Below are positions 1-7,588 of a stretch of DNA of 64,000 bases, piece by piece. The DNA comes from UWMA-0277 sp965183885 (GTDB taxonomy: Bacteria > Bacteroidota > Bacteroidia > Flavobacteriales > BACL11). The position numbers were made by a program, and so were the translations under genes. The stretch lies in NCBI GenBank assembly GCA_965183885.1, contig OZ238992.1:806001-870000 (forward strand). The letters run 5' to 3'. Every line of letters starts with the position of its first letter. Within the stretch, counting starts at the first letter, position 1. The notes under the pieces were generated by a model. The model made no database searches. It worked only from the letters and a program-made list of their open reading frames with translations, and was not told the origin of the DNA.

Positions 1-383
1 GCCTTTGCTTCTTCTAAATCTAAAGGAAATCTCTTGAAATAATATCGCATACTACTTAAATCAGAATCAATAAAATATGCCCAAATAATTATATAGTCAT
101 AATTAAAAAAACTTGTTGAAGTAGGGTATCCGTATATAGAGTAAAACCTTTTTAAATCTTCATCTACACTCCAAACAACTAATTTTATTTCTTCAGCTTG
201 CTGGTTTTCATAAATAATGGTATCGTTTAGTTTTAACTCTAAAATTCTAGTATAATCCTCTGCTGTAAAATTATAATAAGCTACAGGTCCTTCTACTTCC
301 TTTTTGCAAGAGGCTGCCATTAATGAAATAAACAAACCTACAACTAGGCTTGTTTTTAGGGTTTTGCTAAGAATTTTTTTCAT
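1..383 (-). CDS. Putative lipoprotein, partial (3' end outside window)
   Basis: The gene starts at the ATG complementary to 381-383 and runs off the left edge, leaving about 127 codons. The N-terminus is a lysine-rich signal peptide ending in LMAASC, a signal peptidase II lipobox, so an envelope lipoprotein is expected. I do not recognise the family and no function is proposed. It closely matches the neighbouring gene at 654-1317, sharing stretches such as YYNFTAEDYTRIL and FYSIYGYPTS, so the two are tandem duplicates about 933 bp apart. Upstream lie a TAnnTTTG element and a palindrome that are also duplicated. Unlike its neighbour, the visible part has no internal stop. Confidence 0.75.
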   Translation of the reverse strand, partial: MKKILSKTLKTSLVVGLFISLMAASCKKEVEGPVAYYNFTAEDYTRILELKLNDTIIYENQQAEEIKLVVWSVDEDLKRFYSIYGYPTSTSFFNYDYIIIWAYFIDSDLSSMRYYFKRFPLDLEEAK

Positions 384-414
384 AATAATTTGTTTTTAAT
401 TATATAATGCTGCA

Positions 415-422
415 CAAAGCTA
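415..422 (-). promoter_or_regulatory. -7 promoter element for the first lipoprotein gene
   Basis: The minus strand reads TAGCTTTG, an exact match to the Bacteroidota -7 consensus TAnnTTTG. It lies 31 nt upstream of the start codon at 383. The equivalent position upstream of the second copy (1348-1355) is also conserved. Confidence 0.6.
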
Positions 423-441
423 AACAACAAAAAATAAAATA

Positions 442-456
442 CTATGCTTAGCATAG
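442..456. promoter_or_regulatory. 15-bp palindrome upstream of lipoprotein copy 1
   Basis: CTATGC-TTA-GCATAG is a perfect 6-bp inverted repeat. It sits about 20 bp upstream of the -7 element, where the -33 region should be, and it recurs at 1375-1389 before the second copy. The position suggests an operator or activator site, not a terminator; no T-tract follows it. Confidence 0.5.
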
Positions 457-559
457 CATCTCCATTTTACTAGATATAAAATATGTATTCTTTATTTTTT
501 TGTGCAATACATTATTTTTGTTAATTACTAATTTTGTGCGTTTTTTATTGTATAAAAAA

Positions 560-600
560 TGTTCAACAACGAGATGCTTCAATTCCATTCAGCATGACAA
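560..600. repeat. Candidate dispersed intergenic repeat
   Basis: The stretch containing GAGATGCTTC and CATTCAGCATGACA resembles, from memory, short intergenic repeats of the type TGTCATGCTGAA...CATCTC found in many bacterial genomes. It lies in a gap with no open frame, and a further odd stretch (AAGCGTAGCGGTCTCATG) follows at about 629-646. No second copy is visible in the window, so this rests on resemblance only. Confidence 0.25.
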
Positions 601-653
601 CATTTTTTATCTTATGTCTAATCTCTAAAAGCGTAGCGGTCTCATGTCTTTCT

Positions 654-1317
654 TTATTCTTTTAACCTCCAGTTATTTCCTAATATATCATCAAAACCTA
701 TAAGCCCATTAAACTCATCACAATACATTTACTTTTTTATAATAACCTTCGTCTTCATCATACACACTATCATTTATGCCTGATGCTATAGTAAACACAT
801 TCCTATAAACTTCACTACCTATTGTTATTTCAGTTTTAGCACTATCGTAATTTACTTATACATAATTCTCCCCATTATATAAATCCAAAGAAATAGAAGC
901 ATTAAAAGCAGATGGATATTTCGTATATTTATCATCCTTTGCTTTTTCCAAATCTAAAGGAAATCTCCTGAAATTATAATCTAGATAAAGATAATTAGAC
1001 TCAATAATACTAATAGTGTTAGTTATATAATCATAATTAAAAAAACTTGCTGAAGTAGGATACCCATATATAGAGTAAAATGCTTTTAAGTTCTCATCTA
1101 TACTCCAAATAACTAATTTTATTTCTTCAGCGTTCTGGTTTTCATAAACAATAGTATCATTTAGTTTTAAATCTAAAATTCTAGTATAATCCTCTGCTGT
1201 AAAATTATAATAGGCTACAGAGCCAGGCTCTTCCTTTTTACAAGAAGCTGCCATTAAAGAAATAAATAAGCCTACAAGCAAGGTTGTTTTTAGTGTTTTA
1301 TTAAATAGTGTGTTCAT
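654..1317 (-). pseudogene. Lipoprotein gene, disrupted tandem copy
   Basis: The likely start is the ATG at 1315-1317, giving a signal peptide ending in LMAASC; an ATG 33 bases further upstream is less likely because it precedes the signal peptide and overlaps the leader. The frame is open to a TAA at 856-858. It continues in frame as VNYDSAKTEITIGSEVYRN... down to a TGA at 718-720, and after a one-base frame change near 725 reads YCDEFNGLIGFDDILGNNW and ends at a TAA at 654-656. The downstream part looks like the natural C-terminus of such lipoproteins (GLIGF...GNNW). A stop plus a frameshift within about 140 bp argues for decay, not a single sequencing error. The intact relative is at 1-383. 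Confidence 0.7.
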
Positions 1318-1347
1318 AATATTTGGTTTTAATGGGTTAATGCTCTT

Positions 1348-1355
1348 CAAAGTTA
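1348..1355 (-). promoter_or_regulatory. -7 promoter element for the lipoprotein pseudogene
   Basis: The minus strand reads TAACTTTG (TAnnTTTG), 30 nt upstream of the start codon at 1317. It is equivalent in position to 415-422, so the promoter was duplicated with the gene and remains intact. Confidence 0.6.
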
Positions 1356-1374
1356 AACAACAAAAAATAAAATA

Positions 1375-1389
1375 CTATGCTTAGCATAG
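1375..1389. promoter_or_regulatory. 15-bp palindrome upstream of lipoprotein copy 2
   Basis: The sequence CTATGC-TTA-GCATAG is identical to 442-456 and has the same placement relative to the -7 element. Conservation of the whole palindrome in both duplicates, while flanking bases differ, fits a protein-binding site. Confidence 0.5.
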
Positions 1390-1513
1390 CGTCTCTGTTT
1401 TACTAGGAATAAAATATTATTCTTGTATTTTACATTGCGAATATATATTTAATCTTTTTATTAGAAATACAGCTAACTCATAGCTTCACCTCATTATTCC
1501 AAGTATACAGAAT

Positions 1514-1527
1514 TTGATATTTATCAA
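1514..1527. promoter_or_regulatory. FNR/Crp-family box upstream of sqr
   Basis: TTGAT-ATTT-ATCAA matches the palindromic FNR consensus TTGATnnnnATCAA at all ten defined positions. It lies about 165 bp before the sqr start and about 85 bp before the transcription start implied by the -7 element at 1594. A second, near-consensus box follows 22 bp downstream, centre to centre. Confidence 0.6.
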
Positions 1528-1535
1528 TATTTATA

Positions 1536-1549
1536 CTGATGAAAATCAT
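1536..1549. promoter_or_regulatory. Second FNR-like box upstream of sqr
   Basis: CTGAT-GAAA-ATCAT keeps the TGAT/ATCA core of the FNR box and differs only in the outermost base of each arm. Its centre is about -63 from the presumed transcription start, a usual class I activator position. The 22-bp spacing to the first box places both on the same face of the helix. Confidence 0.5.
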
Positions 1550-1593
1550 CTAAATAACTGATTATTCTCATTATTTATTTTTTAATAGAAAAC

Positions 1594-1601
1594 TACCTTT
1601 G
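1594..1601 (+). promoter_or_regulatory. Predicted -7 element of the sqr promoter
   Basis: TACCTTTG fits TAnnTTTG exactly. No TTTG-like -33 element is visible 19-21 bp upstream, which fits a promoter that needs an activator bound at the boxes just upstream. The implied leader is about 85 nt. Confidence 0.5.
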
Positions 1602-1626
1602 GAATATAATTTAGAGTTAGGTTCAT

Positions 1627-1640
1627 GTAACAAATGTTAC
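1627..1640. promoter_or_regulatory. GTAACA-AA-TGTTAC palindrome in the sqr leader
   Basis: This perfect 6-bp inverted repeat with a 2-bp spacer lies downstream of the predicted transcription start and 51 bp before the sqr ATG. It is a Crp/Fnr-sized palindrome, and its position would suit a repressor. The binding protein is unknown. Confidence 0.4.
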
Positions 1641-1691
1641 CAACCATGTTCTAAAATGTTCGGATTATTGTACTATTAAAAATAACAAATT

Positions 1692-3152
1692 ATGGCAAAG
1701 GTATTAGTTTTAGGTGCTGGAGTATCAGGGCATACAGCCGCACCCTACTTACGAAAAGGATTAGGAAAAGAACATGAAGTAATTGTTGTAGCTCCAAATC
1801 AGGATTATAATTATATCCCATCAAATATATGGGTTGGAACTGGAAGAATGCAACACGAAAGAGTTCACTTTCCTTTAGCTCCTATATATAAAAAAGCAGG
1901 AATTACTTTCAAGCAAGCAAAAGCCACCTCATTTCACCCTGAAGGAGATAATGAACTCTCATCAGGCTATGTAATGATTGAATACACAACAGGAGATAAG
2001 GTTGGAACTACTGAGAAAATAGCCTATGACTATTTAATTAATGCTACAGGACCAAAACTTAATTTTGAAGGTACAGAAGGGCTATTACCTGGAACTAATA
2101 AGGTGGTTTCTGTATGTTCATGGTCACATGCCGATCATGCTTGGAAAGAGCTAGAAAAGATTATTAATCGACTAAAGAAAGGAGAAAAATTAAAGCTACT
2201 TATTGGAACAGGGCACCCAATGGCGACCTGCCAAGGAGCTGCATTCGAATACATACTAAATGTAGAAAGTGAACTAGTAAGACATAAAGTTAGAGAAAAT
2301 GCAACAGTCTATTTTATAACTAATGAGCCTGAAGCTGGAGAATTTGGAATGGGAGGAATGCAATTTAAAGTTCCTATGAAAGGAATTATGTCAGGTGAAA
2401 ATTTAGCAGATATGCTCTTTAAAGACAGAGGTATTATTCCAATACCACAAGCTGGAGTATATAAAGTAGAAGATGGAAAAGTACTTTATGAAAACTTAAA
2501 AGGAGAAAAACAAAGTCAGGAGTTTGATTTTGCGATGTTAATTCCACAATTTACAGGACAAGGATTTAAGGCTTTTGATAAAGATAATAATGAGGTTACT
2601 GAAAAGCTATTTGCTCCAAATGGGTTTATGAAAGTTGATGCTAACTACACTCAAAAACCATATGAGGAGTGGAAAATTCAGGATTGGCCAGATACTTACC
2701 AAAACCAAGAATACAAAAATATCTTTGCCCCTGGAATTGCTTTTGCTCCTCCACATACAATGTCAAAACCAGCAAAATCAGAAAATGGCACTGCAATTTT
2801 TCCTTCTCCACCAAGAACTGGAATGCCTTCAGGAATATCTGCAAAAGTAGTTACTGACAATATCATTCATCAAATAAAAACAGGAACTGATGAGCTGCCT
2901 CATAAGGCATCAATGGGGAACTTTGGATCAATATGTGTAGCTTCATCAGCATACGGCATGAAAAATGGTAGCGCTATTACTATGACTATCTTCCCTGTAG
3001 TAAATGACTTTGAAAAATACCCTTCAGGTAGAGATCAAGATAAAACAAAAGGAGAAATGGGCTTAGCAGGACACTGGATAAAATACATGCTTCATGTATT
3101 ATTTAAATATAAAGCAAAAATGAAACCATTCTGGTGGCTAATACCAGAATAA
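1692..3152 (+). CDS. sqr: Sulfide:quinone oxidoreductase-like flavoprotein
   Basis: This 486-residue FAD protein probably oxidises sulfide to polysulfide and passes electrons to the membrane quinone pool. The N-terminal dinucleotide motif GAGVSG (residues 8-13) binds FAD, and a second nucleotide-fold region follows around residues 165-210. Cysteines at 142, 180 (in MATCQG) and 415 (in ICVASS) sit where SQR proteins carry their redox-active cysteines. The C-terminus is rich in W, F and K and fits peripheral membrane binding. The 25-bp gap to the YdcH-like gene and then a small membrane peptide suggest one transcript. Upstream FNR-type boxes suggest oxygen or redox control. Other members of the pyridine nucleotide-disulfide family, such as flavocytochrome c subunits, are possible, but the three-cysteine pattern favours SQR. 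Confidence 0.82.
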   Translation: MAKVLVLGAGVSGHTAAPYLRKGLGKEHEVIVVAPNQDYNYIPSNIWVGTGRMQHERVHFPLAPIYKKAGITFKQAKATSFHPEGDNELSSGYVMIEYTTGDKVGTTEKIAYDYLINATGPKLNFEGTEGLLPGTNKVVSVCSWSHADHAWKELEKIINRLKKGEKLKLLIGTGHPMATCQGAAFEYILNVESELVRHKVRENATVYFITNEPEAGEFGMGGMQFKVPMKGIMSGENLADMLFKDRGIIPIPQAGVYKVEDGKVLYENLKGEKQSQEFDFAMLIPQFTGQGFKAFDKDNNEVTEKLFAPNGFMKVDANYTQKPYEEWKIQDWPDTYQNQEYKNIFAPGIAFAPPHTMSKPAKSENGTAIFPSPPRTGMPSGISAKVVTDNIIHQIKTGTDELPHKASMGNFGSICVASSAYGMKNGSAITMTIFPVVNDFEKYPSGRDQDKTKGEMGLAGHWIKYMLHVLFKYKAKMKPFWWLIPE

Positions 3153-3176
3153 ATTATTAATTAAAAACTAGAAATT

Positions 3177-3380
3177 ATGTTTGGAACAGAAAGAGAATTA
3201 GTTACAAAACTAAAAAAAGAAAACAGGCACTTTAAAAAGATATTTGATGCTCATAATGAATTAGATAATGAAATTATAAATAACGAAGAGCATTGGTCTG
3301 AAGATCATTTAAAAGAAGCAAAACAGAAAAAATTATTATTGAAAGTTGAGCTTCAAAAAATGCTAGAAGAGAACCATTAA
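3177..3380 (+). CDS. YdcH/DUF465-like small protein
   Basis: This 67-residue charged, helical protein has the layout of the YdcH (DUF465) family: a central FDAHNELDNEI segment followed by a helix with EDHLKEAKQKKLLLK. Family members are short two-helix proteins of unknown function, often placed beside unrelated metabolic genes. Here it follows sqr by 24 bp and precedes a tiny membrane-peptide gene, so it is probably co-transcribed with both. There is no signal peptide or cysteine. The assignment rests on pattern recognition. Confidence 0.6.
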   Translation: MFGTERELVTKLKKENRHFKKIFDAHNELDNEIINNEEHWSEDHLKEAKQKKLLLKVELQKMLEENH

Positions 3381-3406
3381 GACACTTAATTTAATATTTA
3401 TCAAGT

Positions 3407-3523
3407 ATGACTAAATTAGAGAAATTTATGATGAATTGTGTGATAATACAGTTTATCATGTTCCTTGGAATAGCTATAAAATCTATGGTGATTTTAGGGA
3501 TGGGACACGGAGGTACAAAATAG
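3407..3523 (+). CDS. Small single-span membrane peptide, 38 residues
   Basis: ATG at 3407 to TAG at 3521-3523 encodes a peptide starting MTKLEKFMMNCVIIQFIMF and ending GMGHGGTK. Residues 8-33 form one strongly hydrophobic span rich in Met and Ile, preceded by a short charged N-terminus and followed by a glycine/histidine tail. It starts 27 nt after the YdcH-like gene and ends just before the shared terminator, completing the sqr transcript. A plausible role is a small membrane partner or anchor for SQR, but that is inference. A competing frame starting at 3436 is less hydrophobic, runs through the terminator and into dnaG, and is rejected. Confidence 0.55.
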   Translation: MTKLEKFMMNCVIIQFIMFLGIAIKSMVILGMGHGGTK

Positions 3524-3555
3524 AGGACCTTATTTTAAATACTAAAAAAGAAGAG

Positions 3556-3581
3556 TGTGGGTTAATAAATATTAGCCCACA
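3556..3581. terminator. Bidirectional intrinsic terminator, sqr unit / dnaG
   Basis: The 12-bp stem TGTGGGTTAATA / TATTAGCCCACA has a 2-nt loop and one G-U pair. It is followed by TTTCTT on the plus strand and by CTTTTTT on the minus strand. It overlaps the dnaG stop codon and would end transcription from both converging units. Confidence 0.75.
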
Positions 3582-5467
3582 TTTCTTCCTAACAATCTTG
3601 CTATTTGAGTTTTTATCTGGGTAAGCTGGCTTAGTAATTTTATTCCTTCAGCATCAAGAGTTCCTTGAGATATTTGTTGTTGCAAATCAGATATCTGATT
3701 TTCAACATGTCCTTTTTTTAATGAGAGAATTGCTTTTTCAGTAGTCTTACGCATCTTCTCATTTTCTCTACTAGTATATATCTTATGCCTATCTACCCAA
3801 TTATTACTAATGCTATGCTTATTACTAATTAAGTCAATCGCTTTTGCACTAATATTATTATCATTATGATTAATAAAATGGTGTAAATCAATAATTCCCT
3901 TTTCATGAATTACAGCAATAAGTTCAGCATACATCTTTGCTAAAATAGGTGTAGAAAATTCGATGCCATCAACCTCCAAATCATTTATTATCATCGCTGC
4001 AACACTATCTTCCTCCTCTTCATAAATAAAGGTCTCATTTCCATAGTTTATAAGAATTCGCAACACCTCTTCCTCTAGTTTAAGGAGTTTATCAGCCGTA
4101 GTTAATTTAACATTTTTAACTGCTGTAGGCTTTGCTACTTTAATAGCCTGTTTTGGCTCAAAACTACTTACACTTGCTCTAGCCTTCGCCACCTCACTTA
4201 AAAGTAATTCTTCTGCTATATCAAGTTTCTTGTTGTATGTTTTACAGTACTGTGAGCGGTTTAAACTATCAGGAATACAAGATATAGATTGAATAATATC
4301 TCTTTTTATAGCCGTAATTTTTGTGGGATCAGTAATTGTATTAAGTTGAGATGCTTTTATTTTATAATCAATAAAATCAAGCGCTTCTTCTTCTAAGAAT
4401 TTATTAAACTCTTCTGTAGATAATTTCTTCGAGAAAGAATCTGGGTCTTCTCCCTCAGGGAAAGCTACAATTTTTACATTCATCCCTTCCTTTAAAATCA
4501 TATCAATCGATTTATAGGTAGCTTTTATCCCTGCCTTATCCCCATCAAAAAGCAACACTACACTCTTTGCTAAACGATTAATAAGTTTTATTTGCTCTAA
4601 AGTAAGTGCTGTACCAGAAGCTGAAACAACATTTTCTATACCACTCTGATGCATAGAAATTACATCTGTATAACCCTCAACTATATAGCATTTTTCTTCT
4701 TTTCCAATAGCATTTTTTGCAAAGTTAAGTCCGTATAAAACCTTACTTTTATGATAAATTGCTGTTTCAGGAGAATTTAAATATTTAGCCTTTGCTGCGG
4801 CATTAAAAGCTCTACCTCCAAAACCTAAAACTCTTCCTGAATAAGATTGTATAGGAAACATACTTCGTTCCTTAAAACGATCAACCAGCTTTCCATTACT
4901 TTCCAAAGATAAGCCCGAAGCTATAAGCACTTCTTTTCCGTAAGCTTTTTTAATTGCCGCCTTACTAAAAGCATCTTTTGCCTTAGGGTTATACCCTAAA
5001 CCAAACTTCTTTATCGTTTCTTCGGTAAAACCTCTTTCCTTAAAATAACTTAAACCAACTGATTTTCCTTCAGTAGTATTCCAAAGTGTATCTTGAAAAT
5101 ATTCACTTGCAAACTGAGAAGCAATAAAAAGACTATCCTTTTCATTAGCACGCTCAAGCTGTTCGGAGGTCATTTCTTCTTCCTCTACCTCAATATTATA
5201 TTTTTTGGCAATAAACCTAAGGGCTTCAGGGTAATTAAAATGCTCAATTTCCATAATAAAATTGATGCTATTTCCTCCTTTACCACAACCAAAACATTTA
5301 TAAATTCCTTTAGTAGGTGACACTGTAAATGAAGGTGTTTTCTCATTATGAAAAGGGCAATTCCCTAAGTAATTTACCCCTCTTTTCTTAAGTGCAACAA
5401 AATCCCCAACGACCTCTTCAATTCGGGCTGTTTCAAATATTTGGTCAATGGTTTCCTTCGGGATCAT
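3572..5467 (-). CDS. dnaG: DNA primase DnaG
   Basis: This 631-residue primase synthesises RNA primers at the replication fork. The CHC2 zinc finger is intact with C37, H40, C58 and C61. The catalytic TOPRIM core follows, with the conserved glutamate in VEGYTDVISMH and the acidic pair in LLFDGDKAG. The C-terminal third is the helicase-interacting region expected for the family. The start codon ATG overlaps the stop of the upstream polyprenyl synthase by 4 bp (ATGA), so translation is probably coupled. The gene ends inside a bidirectional terminator. Confidence 0.97.
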   Translation of the reverse strand: MIPKETIDQIFETARIEEVVGDFVALKKRGVNYLGNCPFHNEKTPSFTVSPTKGIYKCFGCGKGGNSINFIMEIEHFNYPEALRFIAKKYNIEVEEEEMTSEQLERANEKDSLFIASQFASEYFQDTLWNTTEGKSVGLSYFKERGFTEETIKKFGLGYNPKAKDAFSKAAIKKAYGKEVLIASGLSLESNGKLVDRFKERSMFPIQSYSGRVLGFGGRAFNAAAKAKYLNSPETAIYHKSKVLYGLNFAKNAIGKEEKCYIVEGYTDVISMHQSGIENVVSASGTALTLEQIKLINRLAKSVVLLFDGDKAGIKATYKSIDMILKEGMNVKIVAFPEGEDPDSFSKKLSTEEFNKFLEEEALDFIDYKIKASQLNTITDPTKITAIKRDIIQSISCIPDSLNRSQYCKTYNKKLDIAEELLLSEVAKARASVSSFEPKQAIKVAKPTAVKNVKLTTADKLLKLEEEVLRILINYGNETFIYEEEEDSVAAMIINDLEVDGIEFSTPILAKMYAELIAVIHEKGIIDLHHFINHNDNNISAKAIDLISNKHSISNNWVDRHKIYTSRENEKMRKTTEKAILSLKKGHVENQISDLQQQISQGTLDAEGIKLLSQLTQIKTQIARLLGRNVG

Positions 5468-6438
5468 TTCTTACGATTTACGACATAATCCAACAATAAC
5501 ACTAATGACTTTTTAGCTTCATTATCTTCAAAATTAGCCAATAAATCTAAAGCTTCATTATGATAACTATGCATTACTTCAGCAGCATAATCTAAACCTC
5601 CTTTTTCTTTTACGATTGTAATAACCTCAGCTACCTTTTTATCATCTTTATGATGATTTTTTATGATATTGATAAGCTGATTCTTTAATCTCTTATCTAC
5701 ATTATTTAGTGTGTAGATAAGTGGAAGCGTCATTTTCTGTTCTCTAATATCAATTCCTGTTGGTTTCCCAATTAAAGGACTTTGGGTATAATCAAAAAGA
5801 TCATCTTTAATCTGAAAAGCAATTCCAGCTTTTTCACCAAAAAGCCTCATCTTTTCTACAACTTCTTTGCTTTGTCCAACAGAGTTAGCACCACTCGCAC
5901 AACAGGCTGCAATTAAAGTTGCTGTTTTTTGGCGTATAATATCAAAATAGACTTTTTCTGTAATATCTAGCTTTCGTGCTTTCTCTATTTGTAAAAGTTC
6001 CCCTTCACTCATATCCTGTACGGCAGTACTCATAATTTTTAACAGCTCAAATTCTTCATGCTTTACTGCTAATAATAAACCTCTACTTAATAAAAAATCT
6101 CCTACTAAAACAGCAATTTTATTTTTCCAAAGCGCATTTACAGAGAAAAAACCTCTTCTAAAATTTGCTTCATCAATTACATCATCATGTACTAAAGTTG
6201 CGGTGTGTAGTAGTTCAATCATTGCAGCAGCACGATACGTGTTTTCCTCAAATTTACCGAACAATTTAGCAGACAAGAAAACAAACATAGGACGCATCTG
6301 TTTCCCTTTACGCTTAATAATGTAATGCATGATTCTATCTAGTAAAGAAACATTACTTTTTAATGAATTCTTGAACTTCTGTTCAAATAAACTCATTTCC
6401 TGCTTAATTGGGGATTTTATGTTTTTTAATACTGACAA
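5464..6438 (-). CDS. Long-chain polyprenyl diphosphate synthase
   Basis: This protein adds isopentenyl units to an allylic diphosphate to make a long prenyl chain, likely the menaquinone side chain. The first aspartate-rich motif is DDVID (85-89) and the second DDLFD (212-216); GKQMRP (45-50) binds diphosphate. At 324 residues it has the normal family length. The apparent start is TTG at 6438. It is supported because the following residues (VLKNIKSPIKQEM) match how relatives begin, and the next ATG would remove that conserved segment. It overlaps dnaG by 4 bp. Chain length cannot be told from sequence by eye. Confidence 0.9.
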   Translation of the reverse strand: MSVLKNIKSPIKQEMSLFEQKFKNSLKSNVSLLDRIMHYIIKRKGKQMRPMFVFLSAKLFGKFEENTYRAAAMIELLHTATLVHDDVIDEANFRRGFFSVNALWKNKIAVLVGDFLLSRGLLLAVKHEEFELLKIMSTAVQDMSEGELLQIEKARKLDITEKVYFDIIRQKTATLIAACCASGANSVGQSKEVVEKMRLFGEKAGIAFQIKDDLFDYTQSPLIGKPTGIDIREQKMTLPLIYTLNNVDKRLKNQLINIIKNHHKDDKKVAEVITIVKEKGGLDYAAEVMHSYHNEALDLLANFEDNEAKKSLVLLLDYVVNRKK

Positions 6439-6510
6439 TATACTTTAAACTAGAGGTGCGAATATACAAAGTTTTACCCTGTGGAGGCTTAAAAATAACG
6501 TAATTAAACG

Positions 6511-7557
6511 CTATTTAGCACTCAATTTATTTGCAAGTTGCCCACAGGCGGCATCAATATCTTTTCCTTTACTTCTTCTTAGGTTTACAATAATATTACG
6601 CTCTTCAAGGTATTGTATAAAGCGTTCTGTTACTTTATTGCTTGACTTTTCATAAGGTAAGCCCTCAACACTATTATACTCTATCAAGTTAATTTTACAC
6701 GGACTAGCTTTAGCAAATTGTGCCAATTTCTGAGCATCCTCCATGCTATCATTTAAATCTTTAAATAAGATATATTCATAAGTAACCCTACTTCCTGTTT
6801 TATCATAAAAGTAACGCACCGAATCCCTAAGTTCTGTTAAATTTATTTTCTGATTTATAGGCATTAAAATATCTCGTTTACTATCACTAGCAGTATGCAA
6901 TGAAATAGCTAAATTAAATCGCACCTCATCATCAGCTAGTTTTCTCATCATCTTAGAGATTCCTGCTGTAGAAACCGTAATACGCTTTGGAGAGATACCC
7001 ATTCCTTTTTCAGTTGTAATATAATCAATACTTCTTAAAAGAGCATTATAGTTTAAAAGTGGCTCTCCCATACCCATAAATACAATATTAGATAGTGGTT
7101 TCCCAAAATTTGAAATTGCCTCTTCATTAAGAATAAAAACTTGATCATAAATTTCGGCAGCTGTTAAATTACGCTCTAATTTTAATGTTCCTGTAGCACA
7201 GAACTCACAAGCTAAGCTACAACCTACTTGAGATGACACACAAGCAGTTAATCGTTTTTTAGAAGGAATAAGAACACCTTCTACCAATAGCTTATCATGA
7301 AGTTGCATGCTGTACTTTATTGTTCCGTCGACACTACGCTCCCCTTTATGAATTTTAACTGGAACAATTGTAAAATGCTCTTTAAACAATTCCCTCATGT
7401 CTTTTGACAAAGAAGTCATTTCATCAAACGAAGTAGCTCTTTTTTTCCATAACCATTCGCTAACTTGTTTTGCTCTAAATTTAGGTAGTTTATGCGTTGC
7501 ACAGAACTTTTGTAAGTCTTCTGCACTTATATTTCTGATGTCTTTTTTTTCTTTCAT
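6511..7557 (-). CDS. rlmN: 23S rRNA (adenine2503-C2)-methyltransferase RlmN
   Basis: This radical-SAM enzyme methylates C2 of A2503 in 23S rRNA and A37 in some tRNAs. The CX3CX2C cluster is C113, C117 and C120 (CSLACEFC), and the methyl-carrying cysteine is C338 in DAACGQL near the C-terminus. The FMGMGEPLLN segment is typical of the family. The 348-residue length is normal. The gene is transcribed divergently from the amidohydrolase with only 31 bp between start codons. Its own -7 element leaves about 8 nt before the ATG, so the mRNA is nearly leaderless. Confidence 0.97.
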   Translation of the reverse strand: MKEKKDIRNISAEDLQKFCATHKLPKFRAKQVSEWLWKKRATSFDEMTSLSKDMRELFKEHFTIVPVKIHKGERSVDGTIKYSMQLHDKLLVEGVLIPSKKRLTACVSSQVGCSLACEFCATGTLKLERNLTAAEIYDQVFILNEEAISNFGKPLSNIVFMGMGEPLLNYNALLRSIDYITTEKGMGISPKRITVSTAGISKMMRKLADDEVRFNLAISLHTASDSKRDILMPINQKINLTELRDSVRYFYDKTGSRVTYEYILFKDLNDSMEDAQKLAQFAKASPCKINLIEYNSVEGLPYEKSSNKVTERFIQYLEERNIIVNLRRSKGKDIDAACGQLANKLSAK

Positions 7558-7565
7558 TTCGTTTG

Positions 7566-7573
7566 CAAAGATA
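7566..7573 (-). promoter_or_regulatory. -7 promoter element of rlmN
   Basis: The minus strand reads TATCTTTG (TAnnTTTG), with 8 nt between it and the rlmN start. It lies back to back with the opposite-strand element at 7577-7584, 3 bp away, so the two promoters must share their upstream DNA with the other gene's start region. Confidence 0.7.
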
Positions 7574-7576
7574 TAT

Positions 7577-7584
7577 TACTTTTG
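7577..7584 (+). promoter_or_regulatory. -7 promoter element of the amidohydrolase
   Basis: TACTTTTG fits TAnnTTTG, and only 4 nt separate it from the ATG at 7589. The transcript should be leaderless or nearly so. This also argues for the 7589 start over longer in-frame alternatives that would read through rlmN. Confidence 0.7.
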
Positions 7585-7588
7585 TGCT

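Larger units (their letters stand above)
1318..1691. other. Divergent intergenic region between the lipoprotein pseudogene and sqr
   Basis: No open frame of note is visible in these 374 bp. The left third is the duplicated lipoprotein promoter (see 1348-1389). The right half holds two FNR-like boxes, a -7 element and a GTAACA/TGTTAC palindrome, described separately, all pointing to regulation of sqr. Confidence 0.6.

Noticed and set aside
2635..2857. Three overlapping frames inside sqr on both strands
   Set aside because: They lie entirely within a well-supported gene and show no start context or family pattern.
3436..3624. A 62-codon plus-strand frame between the sqr unit and dnaG
   Set aside because: It runs through the bidirectional terminator and into dnaG antisense. 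The shorter frame at 3407-3523 has a clear membrane-protein composition and better placement.
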